Below the pieces are notes generated by a model. It had not been told where the DNA came from. It did no database searches and saw only the letters and a list, made by a program, of their open reading frames with translations. From Microbacterium sp. AB (lineage in GTDB: Bacteria; Actinomycetota; Actinomycetes; Actinomycetales; Microbacteriaceae), in contig NZ_CP118157.1 in NCBI RefSeq assembly GCF_032878875.1, positions 1,550,001 through 1,614,000 on the forward strand: a stretch of 64,000 nt of DNA, given 5' to 3'. Below, one piece after another: positions 26,222 through 35,269 of the stretch (its first letter is position 1; each line of letters opens with the position of its first letter). Made by a program: the position numbers and the translations under genes.

Positions 26222-26962
26222 TCAGCGGATGGGCCAGCTGCCGTCGAGCGCTTCCTCGGGGTCGAGCCGGCCGATCTTGACGAAGTACTCCGTCAGGCTC
26301 TCCGCCTGCTCGCGCGCCCATCCGATCTGACGCGTGTGCAGCTCGTCGGGATCGGCCGGGAGACGGTCGGCGTACCGGTCGGCGATGGCGAGCGCGACGC
26401 GACCCGCGGCCACGGCGTCGGCAGAGGCCTCGTGCGCGGCGTCGAGGTCGACGTCGTAGTGCGCGGCGACGGTCTCCAGCGTCCGCTTGCCGCGCCGGAA
26501 GCGGTCGAAGCTCTTGTCGATCACGAGCGGATCGACCACCGGCGTCGGCTGCGCGATCGGCTCGACGCCGTGCCGCAGCGCCTCGTGCTTGAGCAGCGAG
26601 AAGTCGAAGGGGGCGTTGTACGCGACGATCGGGATGCCGCCGGCGAAGATCGTGCGCAGCGCCGCCACGATCTCGGCCGCGACCTCCGCCGCCGGACGCC
26701 CCTCGGCGCGCGCCCGCTCCGTCGTGATGCCGTGCACGGCCGTCGCGCCCTCGGGGATCTCGACGCCGGGGTCGGCCATCCAGCGCTCGTCGTGGATCAC
26801 CGATCCATCGCGGTCGAGAAGGCCGACGTACGCGGTGACGATGCGGTCGTTCTCGACGTCCACGCCCGTCGTCTCGAGATCGAAAACGCCGACCCGGTCG
26901 AGTCCTGGGCGCGAGACGCCCGCGGGCGACGCGGCGACGGTGGACGGCACGTCGAAGACCAT
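26222..26962 (-). CDS. DnaQ-like 3'-5' exonuclease
   Basis: The 246-residue protein has the DEDDh exonuclease core: GVFDLETTGVDVENDRIV (ExoI, Asp and Glu), VAYNAPFDFSLLKHE (ExoII) and AAHEASADAVAAGRVA (ExoIII, with His and Asp). It is probably a proofreading or RNase T-like nuclease. ATG 26962 was chosen because AGGAGG lies 8 nt upstream. An in-frame ATG at 27103 preceded by TACATT at 6 nt would give a 293-residue leaderless product with an extra 47 residues (MATSWPDPPPLFDIDD...). Both starts may be used. Confidence 0.85.
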   Translation of the reverse strand: MVFDVPSTVAASPAGVSRPGLDRVGVFDLETTGVDVENDRIVTAYVGLLDRDGSVIHDERWMADPGVEIPEGATAVHGITTERARAEGRPAAEVAAEIVAALRTIFAGGIPIVAYNAPFDFSLLKHEALRHGVEPIAQPTPVVDPLVIDKSFDRFRRGKRTLETVAAHYDVDLDAAHEASADAVAAGRVALAIADRYADRLPADPDELHTRQIGWAREQAESLTEYFVKIGRLDPEEALDGSWPIR

Positions 26963-27170
26963 CGTGATCTCCTCCTGGGAGGCGTGGGCGGCGCGCCGGG
27001 GGACTCCGCCCCTGGTGCGAGCGGAGCGGCTGAACCACGTGGGCCGCTCGCCCCCGTCGTCGATGTCGAACAGGGGCGGCGGATCCGGCCATGATGTCGC
27101 CATACTCAGAATGTAGGGCCCATCGGCGACAAACCCGCGCATGCCACCCCGGCGAACGTAGACTCGTGCG

Positions 27171-28046
27171 GTGCCCGTCGCCTCTCCCTACGCATCCCGG
27201 CTCGCTCGCATCCCCGTGGAGCGCCGCGAGGCGGACGTCCTCGGAGCGACGACGGCGTACTGGACGTACGGGCCCGCCGACGCGGAGACGACCGTCCTCG
27301 CCGTCCACGGCTTCCGCGGCGACCACCACGGGCTCGAGCCCGTGGTGGCGCACCTCCCGGAGGCGCGCATCGTCATGCCGGACCTGCCGAGCTTCGGCGA
27401 GACCCCGCCGCTGCCCGGACGCGGTCTCGACCTCGAGGCCTTCTCGGACTGGCTCACCGCGTTCGCGGACGCCGTCGCACCGGGCGCCGTCGTGCTCGGG
27501 CACTCCTTCGGGTCGATCGTCGCCTCGTCGGCGGTGGCGCGAGGACTCCCCACGCCGCGGCTGATCCTCGTGAACCCGATCGGCGCGCCGGCCCTCGAAG
27601 GGCCTCGCGGGCTGCTCACCCGTCTCGCCGTGCTCTACTACTGGGCGGGGGCCAGGCTCCCGTCGCGCATCGGCACGTGGCTGCTGCGCAGCCGTGTCGT
27701 CGTGCGCGTCATGAGCATCGCGATGGCGAAGACGCGCGACCGGCGGCTGCGGCGGTGGATCCACGATCAGCACGACCGCTTCTTCTCGGGCTTCTCCGAC
27801 CGTGAGGCGCTGCGCGAGGCGTTCGTGACGAGCGTCTCGCACGACGTGCGGGAGTTCGCCCCCGTGATCTCGCAGCCGACCCTCCTCGTCGCGGCCGACC
27901 GCGACGACATCACGTCGATCGAGGACGAGCGCGCGCTGCGCGGGATGTTCCCCGACGCGCGGCTCGTCGAGCTGGAGGGCGTCGGCCACCTCATCCACTA
28001 TGAGAAGCCGGCCGAGGCCGCCGAGGCCATCCGCTCGTTCCTCTGA
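27171..28046 (+). CDS. Alpha/beta-hydrolase fold protein
   Basis: The 291-residue protein has an oxyanion-hole segment LAVHGFRGDHHGLEP, the nucleophile elbow VLGHSFGSIVAS, an acid in LVAADRDDITSIED and the histidine in GVGHLIHYEKP, so the Ser-Asp-His triad is complete. A helical cap region (about 140-215) separates the two halves. The substrate is unknown; such proteins are commonly esterases, lipases or C-C hydrolases. TAGACT at 27159-27164 sits 6 nt before GTG 27171, a leaderless arrangement. It is divergent from the exonuclease gene. Confidence 0.87.
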   Translation: MPVASPYASRLARIPVERREADVLGATTAYWTYGPADAETTVLAVHGFRGDHHGLEPVVAHLPEARIVMPDLPSFGETPPLPGRGLDLEAFSDWLTAFADAVAPGAVVLGHSFGSIVASSAVARGLPTPRLILVNPIGAPALEGPRGLLTRLAVLYYWAGARLPSRIGTWLLRSRVVVRVMSIAMAKTRDRRLRRWIHDQHDRFFSGFSDREALREAFVTSVSHDVREFAPVISQPTLLVAADRDDITSIEDERALRGMFPDARLVELEGVGHLIHYEKPAEAAEAIRSFL

Positions 28047-28056
28047 GCGCGTCGGC

Positions 28057-28530
28057 TCAGCGCTCGCGCCGCGCGAGCTCCATGAGGCCGCTCACGCGAT
28101 AGGGGATGGCCTCCCGCATGACGAGCGAGGTCTCCGTGCGCTCCACGCCCGCGATGGCGAGGATGCGGGCGTCGACGTCGAACAGGTGGCGCGCGTCGCG
28201 GCACGCGACGAGCGCGAGCAGGTCGACCTGTCCGCTGACGCCGTAGACCTGGATGATCTCGGGGATGCGGCGCAGCTCCTCCGTGATGACGGGGAGGTCG
28301 GGCTGGCGCACGCCGATCGAGAGGAACGCCTGCAGCGGGAAGCCCAGTCCCTCGGTCGAGATCGCGCGCTCGAAGGAGTGGAACACCCCCGCCTGCTCGA
28401 GCCGGGACATCCGCGCCTGCACGGTGTTGCGCGAGAGGCGCAGGCGCTCGGCGAGCGCGACGACGGTCGCGCGCGGATCCTCGGAGAGCGCGGCGAGCAG
28501 CTCGAGGTCGACGTGATCGAGGGAGGCCAT
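28057..28530 (-). CDS. Lrp/AsnC family transcriptional regulator
   Basis: The 157-residue protein has an N-terminal winged helix-turn-helix (LELLAALSEDPRATVVALAE and LRLSRNTVQARMSRLEQAG) and a C-terminal RAM ligand-binding domain (residues 65-150, around VYGVSGQVDLLALVACRD). Such regulators respond to amino acids and control amino-acid metabolism or transport. The target is not evident: the neighbours are an alpha/beta-hydrolase (convergent) and a phosphatase. The 165-nt region upstream holds no other gene. Confidence 0.88.
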   Translation of the reverse strand: MASLDHVDLELLAALSEDPRATVVALAERLRLSRNTVQARMSRLEQAGVFHSFERAISTEGLGFPLQAFLSIGVRQPDLPVITEELRRIPEIIQVYGVSGQVDLLALVACRDARHLFDVDARILAIAGVERTETSLVMREAIPYRVSGLMELARRER

Positions 28531-28695
28531 AGAGTGAGACGCTAACACGCGGCGGTGCGGAGGATTGCGCATCCTGCTCAGACGTTATCGGATCGATTGG
28601 GCGACGTGGCGGAGAACCCGTGAAACGACGTCGACGACTGCGCGGACCGCTGTCCTCACGGGGTCATGCGCAGCCCTCCGCCCGGACCTGCGGCG

Positions 28696-29280
28696 TCATG
28701 CCTCCGTCGCGATGGCGGACGACGAGAGCAGCGCGAAGCCGTCGGCGTCGAAGCGGAACGCGTGCTGCGACCCGTTCTCGACGCGGTCGCCCTCTCGCGG
28801 CAGCTCGCCTCCCGACGCCACGGCGATGAGCACGCGGATGAGCCCGCCGTGCGCGACCGCGATGAGCGGTCCGGCGCTTCCCGCGTCGGCGTGCGCCGTC
28901 GCCGCGCTGCGCAGCGCGTCCACCGCGCGCGCGGCGACGTCCTCGTCCGTCTCGGCGTCCGCCCCCATGGCTCGGCGGCGGAGCGCGGAGAGGTCCTCGG
29001 CGGTGAGCCCCTCCGCCGACGCGTAGTCCCGCTCGACGAGGCCGTCGAAGAGGACGGGATGCGCGAGGCCGAGGGCGTTGGCGATGATCTCGGCCGTCTC
29101 CTTCGCCCGCGTCAGGGGGCTGGCGACGATCGCGGTGTAGCCGCCGTCGCGCAGCGCCTCCGCCGCGGCGCGCGCCTGCTCGCGGCCCGTGTCGTTGAGC
29201 GGGATGTCGGTGCGGCCCTGCACGCGGCCGAGCAGGTTCCAGTCGGTCTGTCCGTGGCGGACGAGGGTGATGACGGTCAC
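28696..29280 (-). CDS. Histidine phosphatase family protein (phosphoglycerate mutase-like)
   Basis: The 194-residue protein has the phosphohistidine motif LVRHGQTDWNLLGRVQGRTD at residues 6-25, the LTRAKETAEII element, the acid region LVERDYASAEGL and the second catalytic histidine in IAVAHGGLIRVL. Its length and the RHGQTDWN start fit the broad-specificity phosphatase branch (GpmB/CobC-like) rather than the glycolytic mutase. GTG 29280 begins the conserved region. It lies between a sirtuin gene and the Lrp gene on the same strand. Confidence 0.9.
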   Translation of the reverse strand: MTVITLVRHGQTDWNLLGRVQGRTDIPLNDTGREQARAAAEALRDGGYTAIVASPLTRAKETAEIIANALGLAHPVLFDGLVERDYASAEGLTAEDLSALRRRAMGADAETDEDVAARAVDALRSAATAHADAGSAGPLIAVAHGGLIRVLIAVASGGELPREGDRVENGSQHAFRFDADGFALLSSSAIATEA

Positions 29281-29335
29281 CCTCCGAGCCTAGGCGGTGA
29301 AGCCGGGAGGGCGCCGTCCCGGAGTGCGGACGGGG

Positions 29336-30187
29336 TCAGCGGGCGGCGGCGAGGGCGTCCGCCAGCGCCGGGAGCACCTCGCTCGTTCCGGCGTCGATCT
29401 TCACCGCGGCGCGGTGGTCGGCCCGCGTCTCGCCGCGATTCACGATGACGACCGGGAGCCGCTTCCGCCGCGCTCGTTCGACGAGGCGGATGCCCGAGTT
29501 CACCACGAGCGAGGAGCCTGCCACGAGGAGGGCCTCGCTCGAGCTCACGAGCTGCTCGGCCTCGCGGAACTTCTCGGCGGGGATGAACTCGCCGAAGAAC
29601 ACGACGTCGGGCTTGAGCATGCCTCCGCAGACGCTGCACTCCGGCACGACGAACCCGTCGGAGCTGCCGGGCAGCACATCGCCGTCCGGCCCGAGCTCGA
29701 CGTTCTCCGGCACGGTGATCCACGGGTTGTCGCGCTCGACGCGCTCGCCGATGTCACGACGGTCGAACACCTGACCGCAGTGCGTGCAGAAGACGCGCCG
29801 CATGGTGCCGTGCAGCTCGACGACCCTCCGGGAGCCGGCGCGGAGATGGAGACCGTCGACGTTCTGCGTGACGATCCCCGAGGCGACCCCGCTGCGCTCG
29901 AGGGCGGCGAGGGCCGCGTGCCCCGTGTTGGGCGCGGCGGCCGTGAAGGCGCGCCAGCCGAGATGCGAGCCGACCCAGTACCGGCGGCGTGCGGCCTCGT
30001 CGGAGAGGAACGTCTGCGCCGTCATCGGGGTGCGGCGAGGCGCCCCGGCGCCGCGGTAGTCGGGGATTCCCGAGTCCGTCGAGACCCCGGCGCCCGTGAG
30101 CACGGCCACGCGGCGTCCTGCGAGGGCGGCGATCGCGCGCCCGACGAGCGCGGTGTCGCCCGCGTCGAGCTGAGCGCTGAGAACCAT
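29336..30187 (-). CDS. Sir2 family NAD-dependent protein deacylase
   Basis: The 283-residue protein has the sirtuin signature: TGAGVSTDSGIPDYRG (NAD pocket), TQNVDGLHLRAG, the catalytic His126 in VELHGTM, and a zinc site from Cys134/Cys137 (VFCTHCGQ) and Cys184/Cys187 (PECSVCGG), followed by KPDVVFFGE and AGSSLVVNSG. It should remove acetyl or other acyl groups from lysines using NAD. ATG 30187 has GGAGGA 6 nt upstream; a longer open frame upstream lacks conserved sequence. It is divergent from the rRNA/tRNA methyltransferase gene. Confidence 0.93.
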   Translation of the reverse strand: MVLSAQLDAGDTALVGRAIAALAGRRVAVLTGAGVSTDSGIPDYRGAGAPRRTPMTAQTFLSDEAARRRYWVGSHLGWRAFTAAAPNTGHAALAALERSGVASGIVTQNVDGLHLRAGSRRVVELHGTMRRVFCTHCGQVFDRRDIGERVERDNPWITVPENVELGPDGDVLPGSSDGFVVPECSVCGGMLKPDVVFFGEFIPAEKFREAEQLVSSSEALLVAGSSLVVNSGIRLVERARRKRLPVVIVNRGETRADHRAAVKIDAGTSEVLPALADALAAAR

Positions 30188-30269
30188 GGAGCCTCCTCCC
30201 GGCGAGTCTAGGCGCGCCGTGTGTCGCGCAGGTGACATCGGCGCCGACGGCGCGCGGGAGAATGGCCGG

Positions 30270-31100
30270 ATGACCATCGAGAGCATCGACGACCCCGCCG
30301 ACGCGCGCCTCGCGGACTACCGCGACCTGACCGATGTCGCGCTCCGCCGCGCGAGCGAGCCGGCCGCGGGACTGTACATGGCGGAGTCGGCGAAGGTGCT
30401 GGGCCGGGCTCTCGCCGCGGGGCACGAGCCCCGTTCGGTCCTGACGGCGCGGAGATGGCTTCCCGACGTCGAGCGGCTGCTCGCCGGACGGGGCGACGTC
30501 CCGGTCTACCTCGTCGCGGACGACGTCGCCGAGGCGGTCACGGGCTACGCGGTGCACAGGGGCATGCTCGCGGCCATGCACCGCCCCGCGCTGCCGGCCG
30601 TCTCCGCGGTGCTGCGCGACGCGCGCACCGTCCTGGTGCTCGAGGACATCGTCGACCACACCAACGTGGGAGCGGCGTTCCGCGCGGCGGCGGGGCTGGG
30701 AGCCGATGCCGTCCTCGTGACGCCGCGCTGCGCCGACCCGCTCTACCGGCGCAGCGTGCGCGTGAGCATGGGGACGGTGTTCCAGGTCCCGTGGACGAGG
30801 CTCCCGGAGTGGACGTCGGGGGAGCACGAGGGCGCGAGCGACCTGCTCCGCGAAGCCGGTTTCCACCTGGCGGCGATGGCGCTCTCCGACGACGCCGTCG
30901 CGCTCGACGCCTTCGCCGCACGCCGGCCGGAGCGCGTCGCGTTCGCGCTGGGGGCGGAGGGGGACGGGCTCGGTCGGCGCGCCCTCGCCGCGGCCGACAC
31001 GGTCGTGACCATCCCCATGGCGGGCGGGGTCGACTCCCTCAACGTCGCCTCCGCGGCAGCCGTCGCGCTCTGGGCGCTACGGCACCCGCCGGCGGCGTGA
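30270..31100 (+). CDS. TrmH/SpoU family RNA 2'-O-methyltransferase
   Basis: The 276-residue protein has an N-terminal substrate-binding part (residues 1-110, with YMAESAKVLGRAL) and a C-terminal SPOUT knot with the three conserved motifs: HTNVGAAFRAAAGLGADAVL (motif 1), ALGAEGDGL (motif 2) and IPMAGGVDSLNVASAAAVAL (motif 3). It methylates ribose in rRNA or tRNA with S-adenosylmethionine; the target nucleotide cannot be read from sequence. The ATG lies 6 nt after GAGAAT, a weak -10. It is convergent with the GDSL hydrolase. Confidence 0.9.
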   Translation: MTIESIDDPADARLADYRDLTDVALRRASEPAAGLYMAESAKVLGRALAAGHEPRSVLTARRWLPDVERLLAGRGDVPVYLVADDVAEAVTGYAVHRGMLAAMHRPALPAVSAVLRDARTVLVLEDIVDHTNVGAAFRAAAGLGADAVLVTPRCADPLYRRSVRVSMGTVFQVPWTRLPEWTSGEHEGASDLLREAGFHLAAMALSDDAVALDAFAARRPERVAFALGAEGDGLGRRALAAADTVVTIPMAGGVDSLNVASAAAVALWALRHPPAA

Positions 31101-31115
31101 CGCGCGCCCGCCCGT

Positions 31116-31937
31116 TCAGAGGCGGGGGCCCACGGGGCCCGGCTCGGGACGCTTGGCCGTGAGCAGGTCGCCGGAGGACTGATGACGCAGGCGCCGGAGC
31201 ACCCACGGCACGAAGTGCGTCCGCGCCCAGACGAGGTCGCTCGCACGCGCCTCGCGCCACGTCCTCGCCGGCAGCGGGTCGGGCTCCATGGGGCGCAGGT
31301 CGTTGTCGACGTTGAGCGCGCGCAGGACCATCCGCGCGACCTCGTGGTGGCCGAGCGGGTTCATGTGCAGACGGTCGTCCGTGAAGAACCGTGCGTCCTG
31401 GATCTCCTTGAGCGCCCATTGATCGGCGACGATGCAGTCGTGCCGCTCGGCGATCGCGCGGAGGTTCTCGTTGTAGATCGCGATCTTGCCCCGGAACCGG
31501 CGGAAGACGGGCGACCACGCCACGTCGATCCCCGTGAAGACCACGATCGCGGCGCCGTCCGATCCCAGCCGCGCCACGGCGTCGTCGAACTGCGCGGCGA
31601 TGTCGTCCGGGTCGGTGCCGGGGCGGATGACGTCGTTGCCGCCGGCGCAGATGGTGACGAGGTCGGGCTTGAGTGCGAGGGCGGGCTCGACCTGCTCGGC
31701 GACGATCTGGCCGATGAGCCTGCCACGCACCGCGAGGTTGGCGTACGCGAAGTCGTCGACCTGCTGGGCGAGCACCTCGGCCACCCGGTCGGCCCATCCG
31801 CGGTGCCCGCCGGAGGTCGCCGGCTCGGGGTCGCCGATCCCCTCCGTGAAGGAGTCGCCGAGCGCCACGTAGCGGCGCCAGGGGTGCGCCTCCGCGTTCG
31901 CGACGTACGGGGTGCGACTGGTGTCTTCCGCGGACAT
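31116..31937 (-). CDS. SGNH/GDSL family hydrolase
   Basis: The 273-residue protein has the four SGNH blocks: ALGDSFTEGIGD (Ser, block I), ANLAVRGR (Gly, block II), ICAGGNDVIRPG (Asn, block III) and DDRLHMNPLGHHEV (Asp and His, block V). No signal peptide is present, so it is cytoplasmic. Substrates in the family range from lipids to acetylated sugars. The C-terminal 60 residues contain WARTHFVPWVLRRL, common in actinobacterial members. GAAGGCGAGG lies upstream of the ATG. Confidence 0.9.
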   Translation of the reverse strand: MSAEDTSRTPYVANAEAHPWRRYVALGDSFTEGIGDPEPATSGGHRGWADRVAEVLAQQVDDFAYANLAVRGRLIGQIVAEQVEPALALKPDLVTICAGGNDVIRPGTDPDDIAAQFDDAVARLGSDGAAIVVFTGIDVAWSPVFRRFRGKIAIYNENLRAIAERHDCIVADQWALKEIQDARFFTDDRLHMNPLGHHEVARMVLRALNVDNDLRPMEPDPLPARTWREARASDLVWARTHFVPWVLRRLRHQSSGDLLTAKRPEPGPVGPRL

Positions 31938-32032
31938 CGATCCTCGCCTTCCGGGGTTGAGCTGCCGCTACCGAGACTAGCCTCGAAACCCCTCCGAACG
32001 GATGTCGCACGGTGGGTCTATCGTGGATCTCC

Positions 32033-33781
32033 GTGCTGAGCCCGTCCTATCCGCAGAGAGCGCCGTGGGGGACCGCGGGCAAGCTGCGCGCGTGGCAGCA
32101 GGAGGCTCTCGACGTCTACTTCTCCCAGCCCGGCCGGCGCGACTTCCTCGTGGCGGCGACGCCCGGAGCCGGCAAGACGACCTTCGCCCTCACGCTGGCG
32201 AACGAGCTGCGTCATCGGGGCGACGTCGATCGCGTCATCGTCGTGTGCCCGACCGAGCACCTCAAGACGCAGTGGGCCGACGCCGCGGCGCGCCTGAGCA
32301 TCCGCCTCGATCCCGACTTCCGCAACAGCCACTGGCAGCCGTCCCGCCAGTACCACGGCGTCGTCGTCACCTACGCGCAGGTCTCGATGAAGCCCGAGGT
32401 GCATCGTGAGCTCACCCGCAGCGCGCGGACCCTCGTCATCCTCGACGAGGTGCACCACGGTGGCGACGCCCTGAGCTGGGGCGACGCCATCCGGGAGGCC
32501 TACGGTCCCGCGGTCCGGCGGCTCGGGCTGAGCGGGACGCCCTTCCGGAGCGACGACGCGCCCATCCCGTTCGTCGAGTACGCGCCCGACGCGCAGGGAC
32601 TGCGCACCTCGATCACGGACTACAGCTACGGCTACGGCCGGGCGCTCGCCGATGGCGTCGTCCGCCCCGTGCTCTTCCACGTGTACTCGGGCCATATGAC
32701 GTGGCGCACGAAGGCCGGAGACGAGCTCGAGGCGCACCTCGGCCAGGACAACACCAAGGACATCACCTCGCAGGCCTGGCGGACGGCCCTCGACCCGCAC
32801 GGCGACTGGATGCCCGCCGTGCTGCGCTCGGCCGACCAGCGGCTCACCGAGATCCGTCACCACGTCCCCGATGCCGGCGGGCTCGTCATCGCGACCGATC
32901 AGACCAATGCGCGCGCCTACGCCGAGATCCTCCGCGAGATCACCGGCCAGCGGCCCACCGTCGTGCTCTCCGATGAGGCGGAGGCGTCGGCGCGCATCGA
33001 GCAGTTCGCCGCGAACACGTCGCGCTGGATGGTCGCCGTGCGGATGGTCTCCGAGGGCGTCGACGTGCCGCGGCTCGCGGTCGGGGTGTACGCGACCTCG
33101 TCGTCGACGCCCCTCTTCTTCGCCCAGGCGATCGGGCGCTTCGTGCGTGCTCGGCGCCGGGGCGAGGCCGCGAGCGTGTTCCTTCCGAACATCCCCATCC
33201 TCATGGCGCTCGCCGGAGAGATGGAGCGCCAGCGCGACCACGTGCTCGACCGCGGCGAGAAGGACGAGGACGGCCTCGACGACGCGCTGCTGGAGGCCGC
33301 CGAGCGGGGGGAGAAGGCCTCCGACGCGCTGACCGAGGAGTTCGCCTTCCAATCGCTCGGATCCGTCGCGCACTTCGACAGCGTCGTGTTCGAGGGGAGG
33401 CAGTTCGGCCAGCTCGCCGTCCCGGGAACGGAGGAGGAACTGGAGTTCATCGGACTGCCCGGCCTTCTCGAGCCGGAGCACGTGCACGAGCTGCTCATGC
33501 AGCGGCAGACGCGACAGTCGCGGCATCGCCAGGTGAGGGAGTCCCGTGAGAAGGAGACCGGCGAGGAGCCGGCGCTTCCCGCACCGCTGCATCGCACGCT
33601 GAAGGAGCAGCGGCAGCTGCTCAACAGCCTCGTCGGCGTCTATGCGCGGCAGTCGGGCGAGCCGCACGGCGCGGTGCATGCGTGGCTCCGACGCACCTGT
33701 GGGGGGCCCTCCGTCGCGCAGGCGACCGTGGCCCAGCTGCAGGCGCGCATCGACGCGCTCCGCAAGCGCGTGCACACCTGA
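32033..33781 (+). CDS. DEAD/DEAH-box helicase, superfamily 2
   Basis: The 582-residue protein has ATPGAGKTTFALTLA (Walker A), VILDEVHHGGD (DEVH box), LGLSGTPFRSDD (motif III), an intact second RecA domain with SEGVDVPRLAVGVYAT (motif V) and QAIGRFVRARRRG (motif VI). The C-terminal 150 residues (after FAFQSLGS) are charged and probably helical. Its architecture matches the housekeeping actinobacterial helicases of unknown role found in most genomes of the group. GTG 32033 (VLSPSYPQRAPWGTAGKLR) was chosen since TATCGT lies 8 nt upstream and the conserved N-terminus begins there; 32012 is an alternative. Confidence 0.85.
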   Translation: MLSPSYPQRAPWGTAGKLRAWQQEALDVYFSQPGRRDFLVAATPGAGKTTFALTLANELRHRGDVDRVIVVCPTEHLKTQWADAAARLSIRLDPDFRNSHWQPSRQYHGVVVTYAQVSMKPEVHRELTRSARTLVILDEVHHGGDALSWGDAIREAYGPAVRRLGLSGTPFRSDDAPIPFVEYAPDAQGLRTSITDYSYGYGRALADGVVRPVLFHVYSGHMTWRTKAGDELEAHLGQDNTKDITSQAWRTALDPHGDWMPAVLRSADQRLTEIRHHVPDAGGLVIATDQTNARAYAEILREITGQRPTVVLSDEAEASARIEQFAANTSRWMVAVRMVSEGVDVPRLAVGVYATSSSTPLFFAQAIGRFVRARRRGEAASVFLPNIPILMALAGEMERQRDHVLDRGEKDEDGLDDALLEAAERGEKASDALTEEFAFQSLGSVAHFDSVVFEGRQFGQLAVPGTEEELEFIGLPGLLEPEHVHELLMQRQTRQSRHRQVRESREKETGEEPALPAPLHRTLKEQRQLLNSLVGVYARQSGEPHGAVHAWLRRTCGGPSVAQATVAQLQARIDALRKRVHT

Positions 33782-33906
33782 TCCGCGTGCCCGTGGCCGG
33801 GTTCGGGGGTCCGAAATGCTGTCAATCGCTTCCCCGGCACCGCCCGGGCGGTCGGGCGTGGCTAGCGTTGAGGCGTTCCCCCGATCCCGCCATGAAGGAG
33901 CAGACC

Positions 33907-34995
33907 GTGCCGGCGTCCGCTGAGACCCCGCTCGAACCCACGAGCGCCGACCGCCGGCGCTGGGCGCAGTACCTCGTCGACGAGCGCGCGGAGGCGGTCG
34001 TCTACGAGCGGCTGGCCCGGAGCAGAACGGGGGAGGAGCGCGAGATCCTCCAGAGCCTCGCCGACGCCGAGGGGCGCCATGAGGCGCACTGGCTCGAGCT
34101 GCTCGGCGGCGAGCCGACGCGCCTGCCGTCGCCGAGCGTGCGCACGCGGCTGCTCGGGTGGATGGCCGGGAGGTTCGGGTCGGTCTTCGTCCTCGCCCTC
34201 GTGCAGAACGCCGAGGCCCGCTCGCCGTACGACGCCGAGCCCTCCGCCCCGGCCGCGATGCGCGCAGACGAGAAGATCCATCACGAGGTCGTCCGCGGTC
34301 TGGCGGCGAAGGGGCGCAGGCGACTGTCGGGAACGTTCCGTGCCGCCGTGTTCGGCGCGAACGACGGGCTCGTGAGCAACTTCGCCCTCGTCCTGGGCAT
34401 CGGCGCGGCCGGGGTGAGCCCGCAGTTCGTTCTTCTGAGCGGCATCGCCGGCCTGCTCGCCGGCGCGTTGTCGATGGGGGCGGGGGAGTTCGTGTCCGTC
34501 CGATCGCAGCGGGAGCTCCTGGAGTCGACGGAGCCGAGCGGCTTCGCCGACGAAGGCCTCCCCGATCTCGACCTCGAGGCGAATGAGCTCGCCCTCGTCT
34601 ACCGCGCGCGGGGGCTGAGCGCGGGGGAGGCGCTCGAACGCGCCCGCGGCGTGATCGAGGAGGCGAAGCGAGGGCGTCTTCCCTCCCTCACCCCTCGCGG
34701 CGACGAGAACGAGGTCGTCGGCGGGGCGTGGCGCGCCGCACTGTCCAGCTTCCTCTTCTTCGCCTCGGGGGCGATCATCCCCGTCGTCCCGTGGCTGTTC
34801 GGCCTCGGCGGACTGTCGGCGATCGTCGTCGCGCTCGTGCTCGTCGGCATCGCCCTCATGCTCACGGGCGCGACCGTAGGTCTCCTGTCGGGGGCGTCGC
34901 CGCTGCGGCGAGGGCTCCGCCAAGTGGGCATCGGCTTCGCGGCAGCGGCCGTGACGTACCTGCTGGGTCTCCTGTTCGGCGTCTCCGCGGCATGA
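33907..34995 (+). CDS. VIT1/CCC1 transporter with ferritin-like N-domain
   Basis: The 362-residue protein fuses a rubrerythrin/ferritin-like four-helix domain (residues 15-140; metal-ligand positions in DERAEAVVYERLAR and DAEGRHEAHWLELL) to a VIT1/CCC1 membrane domain that begins FGANDGLVSNFALVLG and has about five membrane helices, with a long charged loop in between. This arrangement is known from bacterial iron or manganese exporters in which the ferritin-like part senses or feeds metal. GTG 33907 has AAGGAG 6 nt upstream; an ATG at 33892 would place this Shine-Dalgarno inside the coding region. TAGCGT at 33862 is a possible -10. Confidence 0.87.
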   Translation: MPASAETPLEPTSADRRRWAQYLVDERAEAVVYERLARSRTGEEREILQSLADAEGRHEAHWLELLGGEPTRLPSPSVRTRLLGWMAGRFGSVFVLALVQNAEARSPYDAEPSAPAAMRADEKIHHEVVRGLAAKGRRRLSGTFRAAVFGANDGLVSNFALVLGIGAAGVSPQFVLLSGIAGLLAGALSMGAGEFVSVRSQRELLESTEPSGFADEGLPDLDLEANELALVYRARGLSAGEALERARGVIEEAKRGRLPSLTPRGDENEVVGGAWRAALSSFLFFASGAIIPVVPWLFGLGGLSAIVVALVLVGIALMLTGATVGLLSGASPLRRGLRQVGIGFAAAAVTYLLGLLFGVSAA

Positions 34996-35104
34996 CGCGC
35001 CCGGTGCGCGCCTCGGTTCGCCGGGGCTGTCGGGGGATGGTAGTGTTTACTCTCGGTTCGCCGAACGGAGACGACGGTCTCGGGGAAGCGGGCCGACACC
35101 CAAT

Positions 35105-35190
35105 GCGCGGGTGGCGGAATAGGTAGACGCGCTAGCTTGAGGTGCTAGTGCCCGTATTAGGGCGTGGGGGTTCAAGTCCCCCCTCGCGCA
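35105..35190 (+). tRNA. tRNA-Leu (GAG)
   Basis: The 86-nt gene has a long class II variable arm and folds with acceptor stem GCGCGGG pairing with CTCGCGC (one G-T pair). The anticodon loop is CTTGAGGT, anticodon GAG, which reads CTC/CTT leucine codons. CCA is not encoded. TACTCT at 35048-35053 is a likely -10. An integrase remnant lies directly downstream, as expected for a tRNA used as an integration site. Confidence 0.95.
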
Positions 35191-35269
35191 CAGTGTGAAA
35201 ATGGCCCCTGACCAGGAGTTTTGTACTCCGGGTTGGGGGTCGTTTGCTGTCGCAGTGCGAGAAAAAGTG

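Noticed and set aside
35132..35250. Peptide GGLEPPRPNTGT encoded antisense to tRNA-Leu
   Set aside because: This is the usual translation of a tRNA-Leu gene and not a protein.
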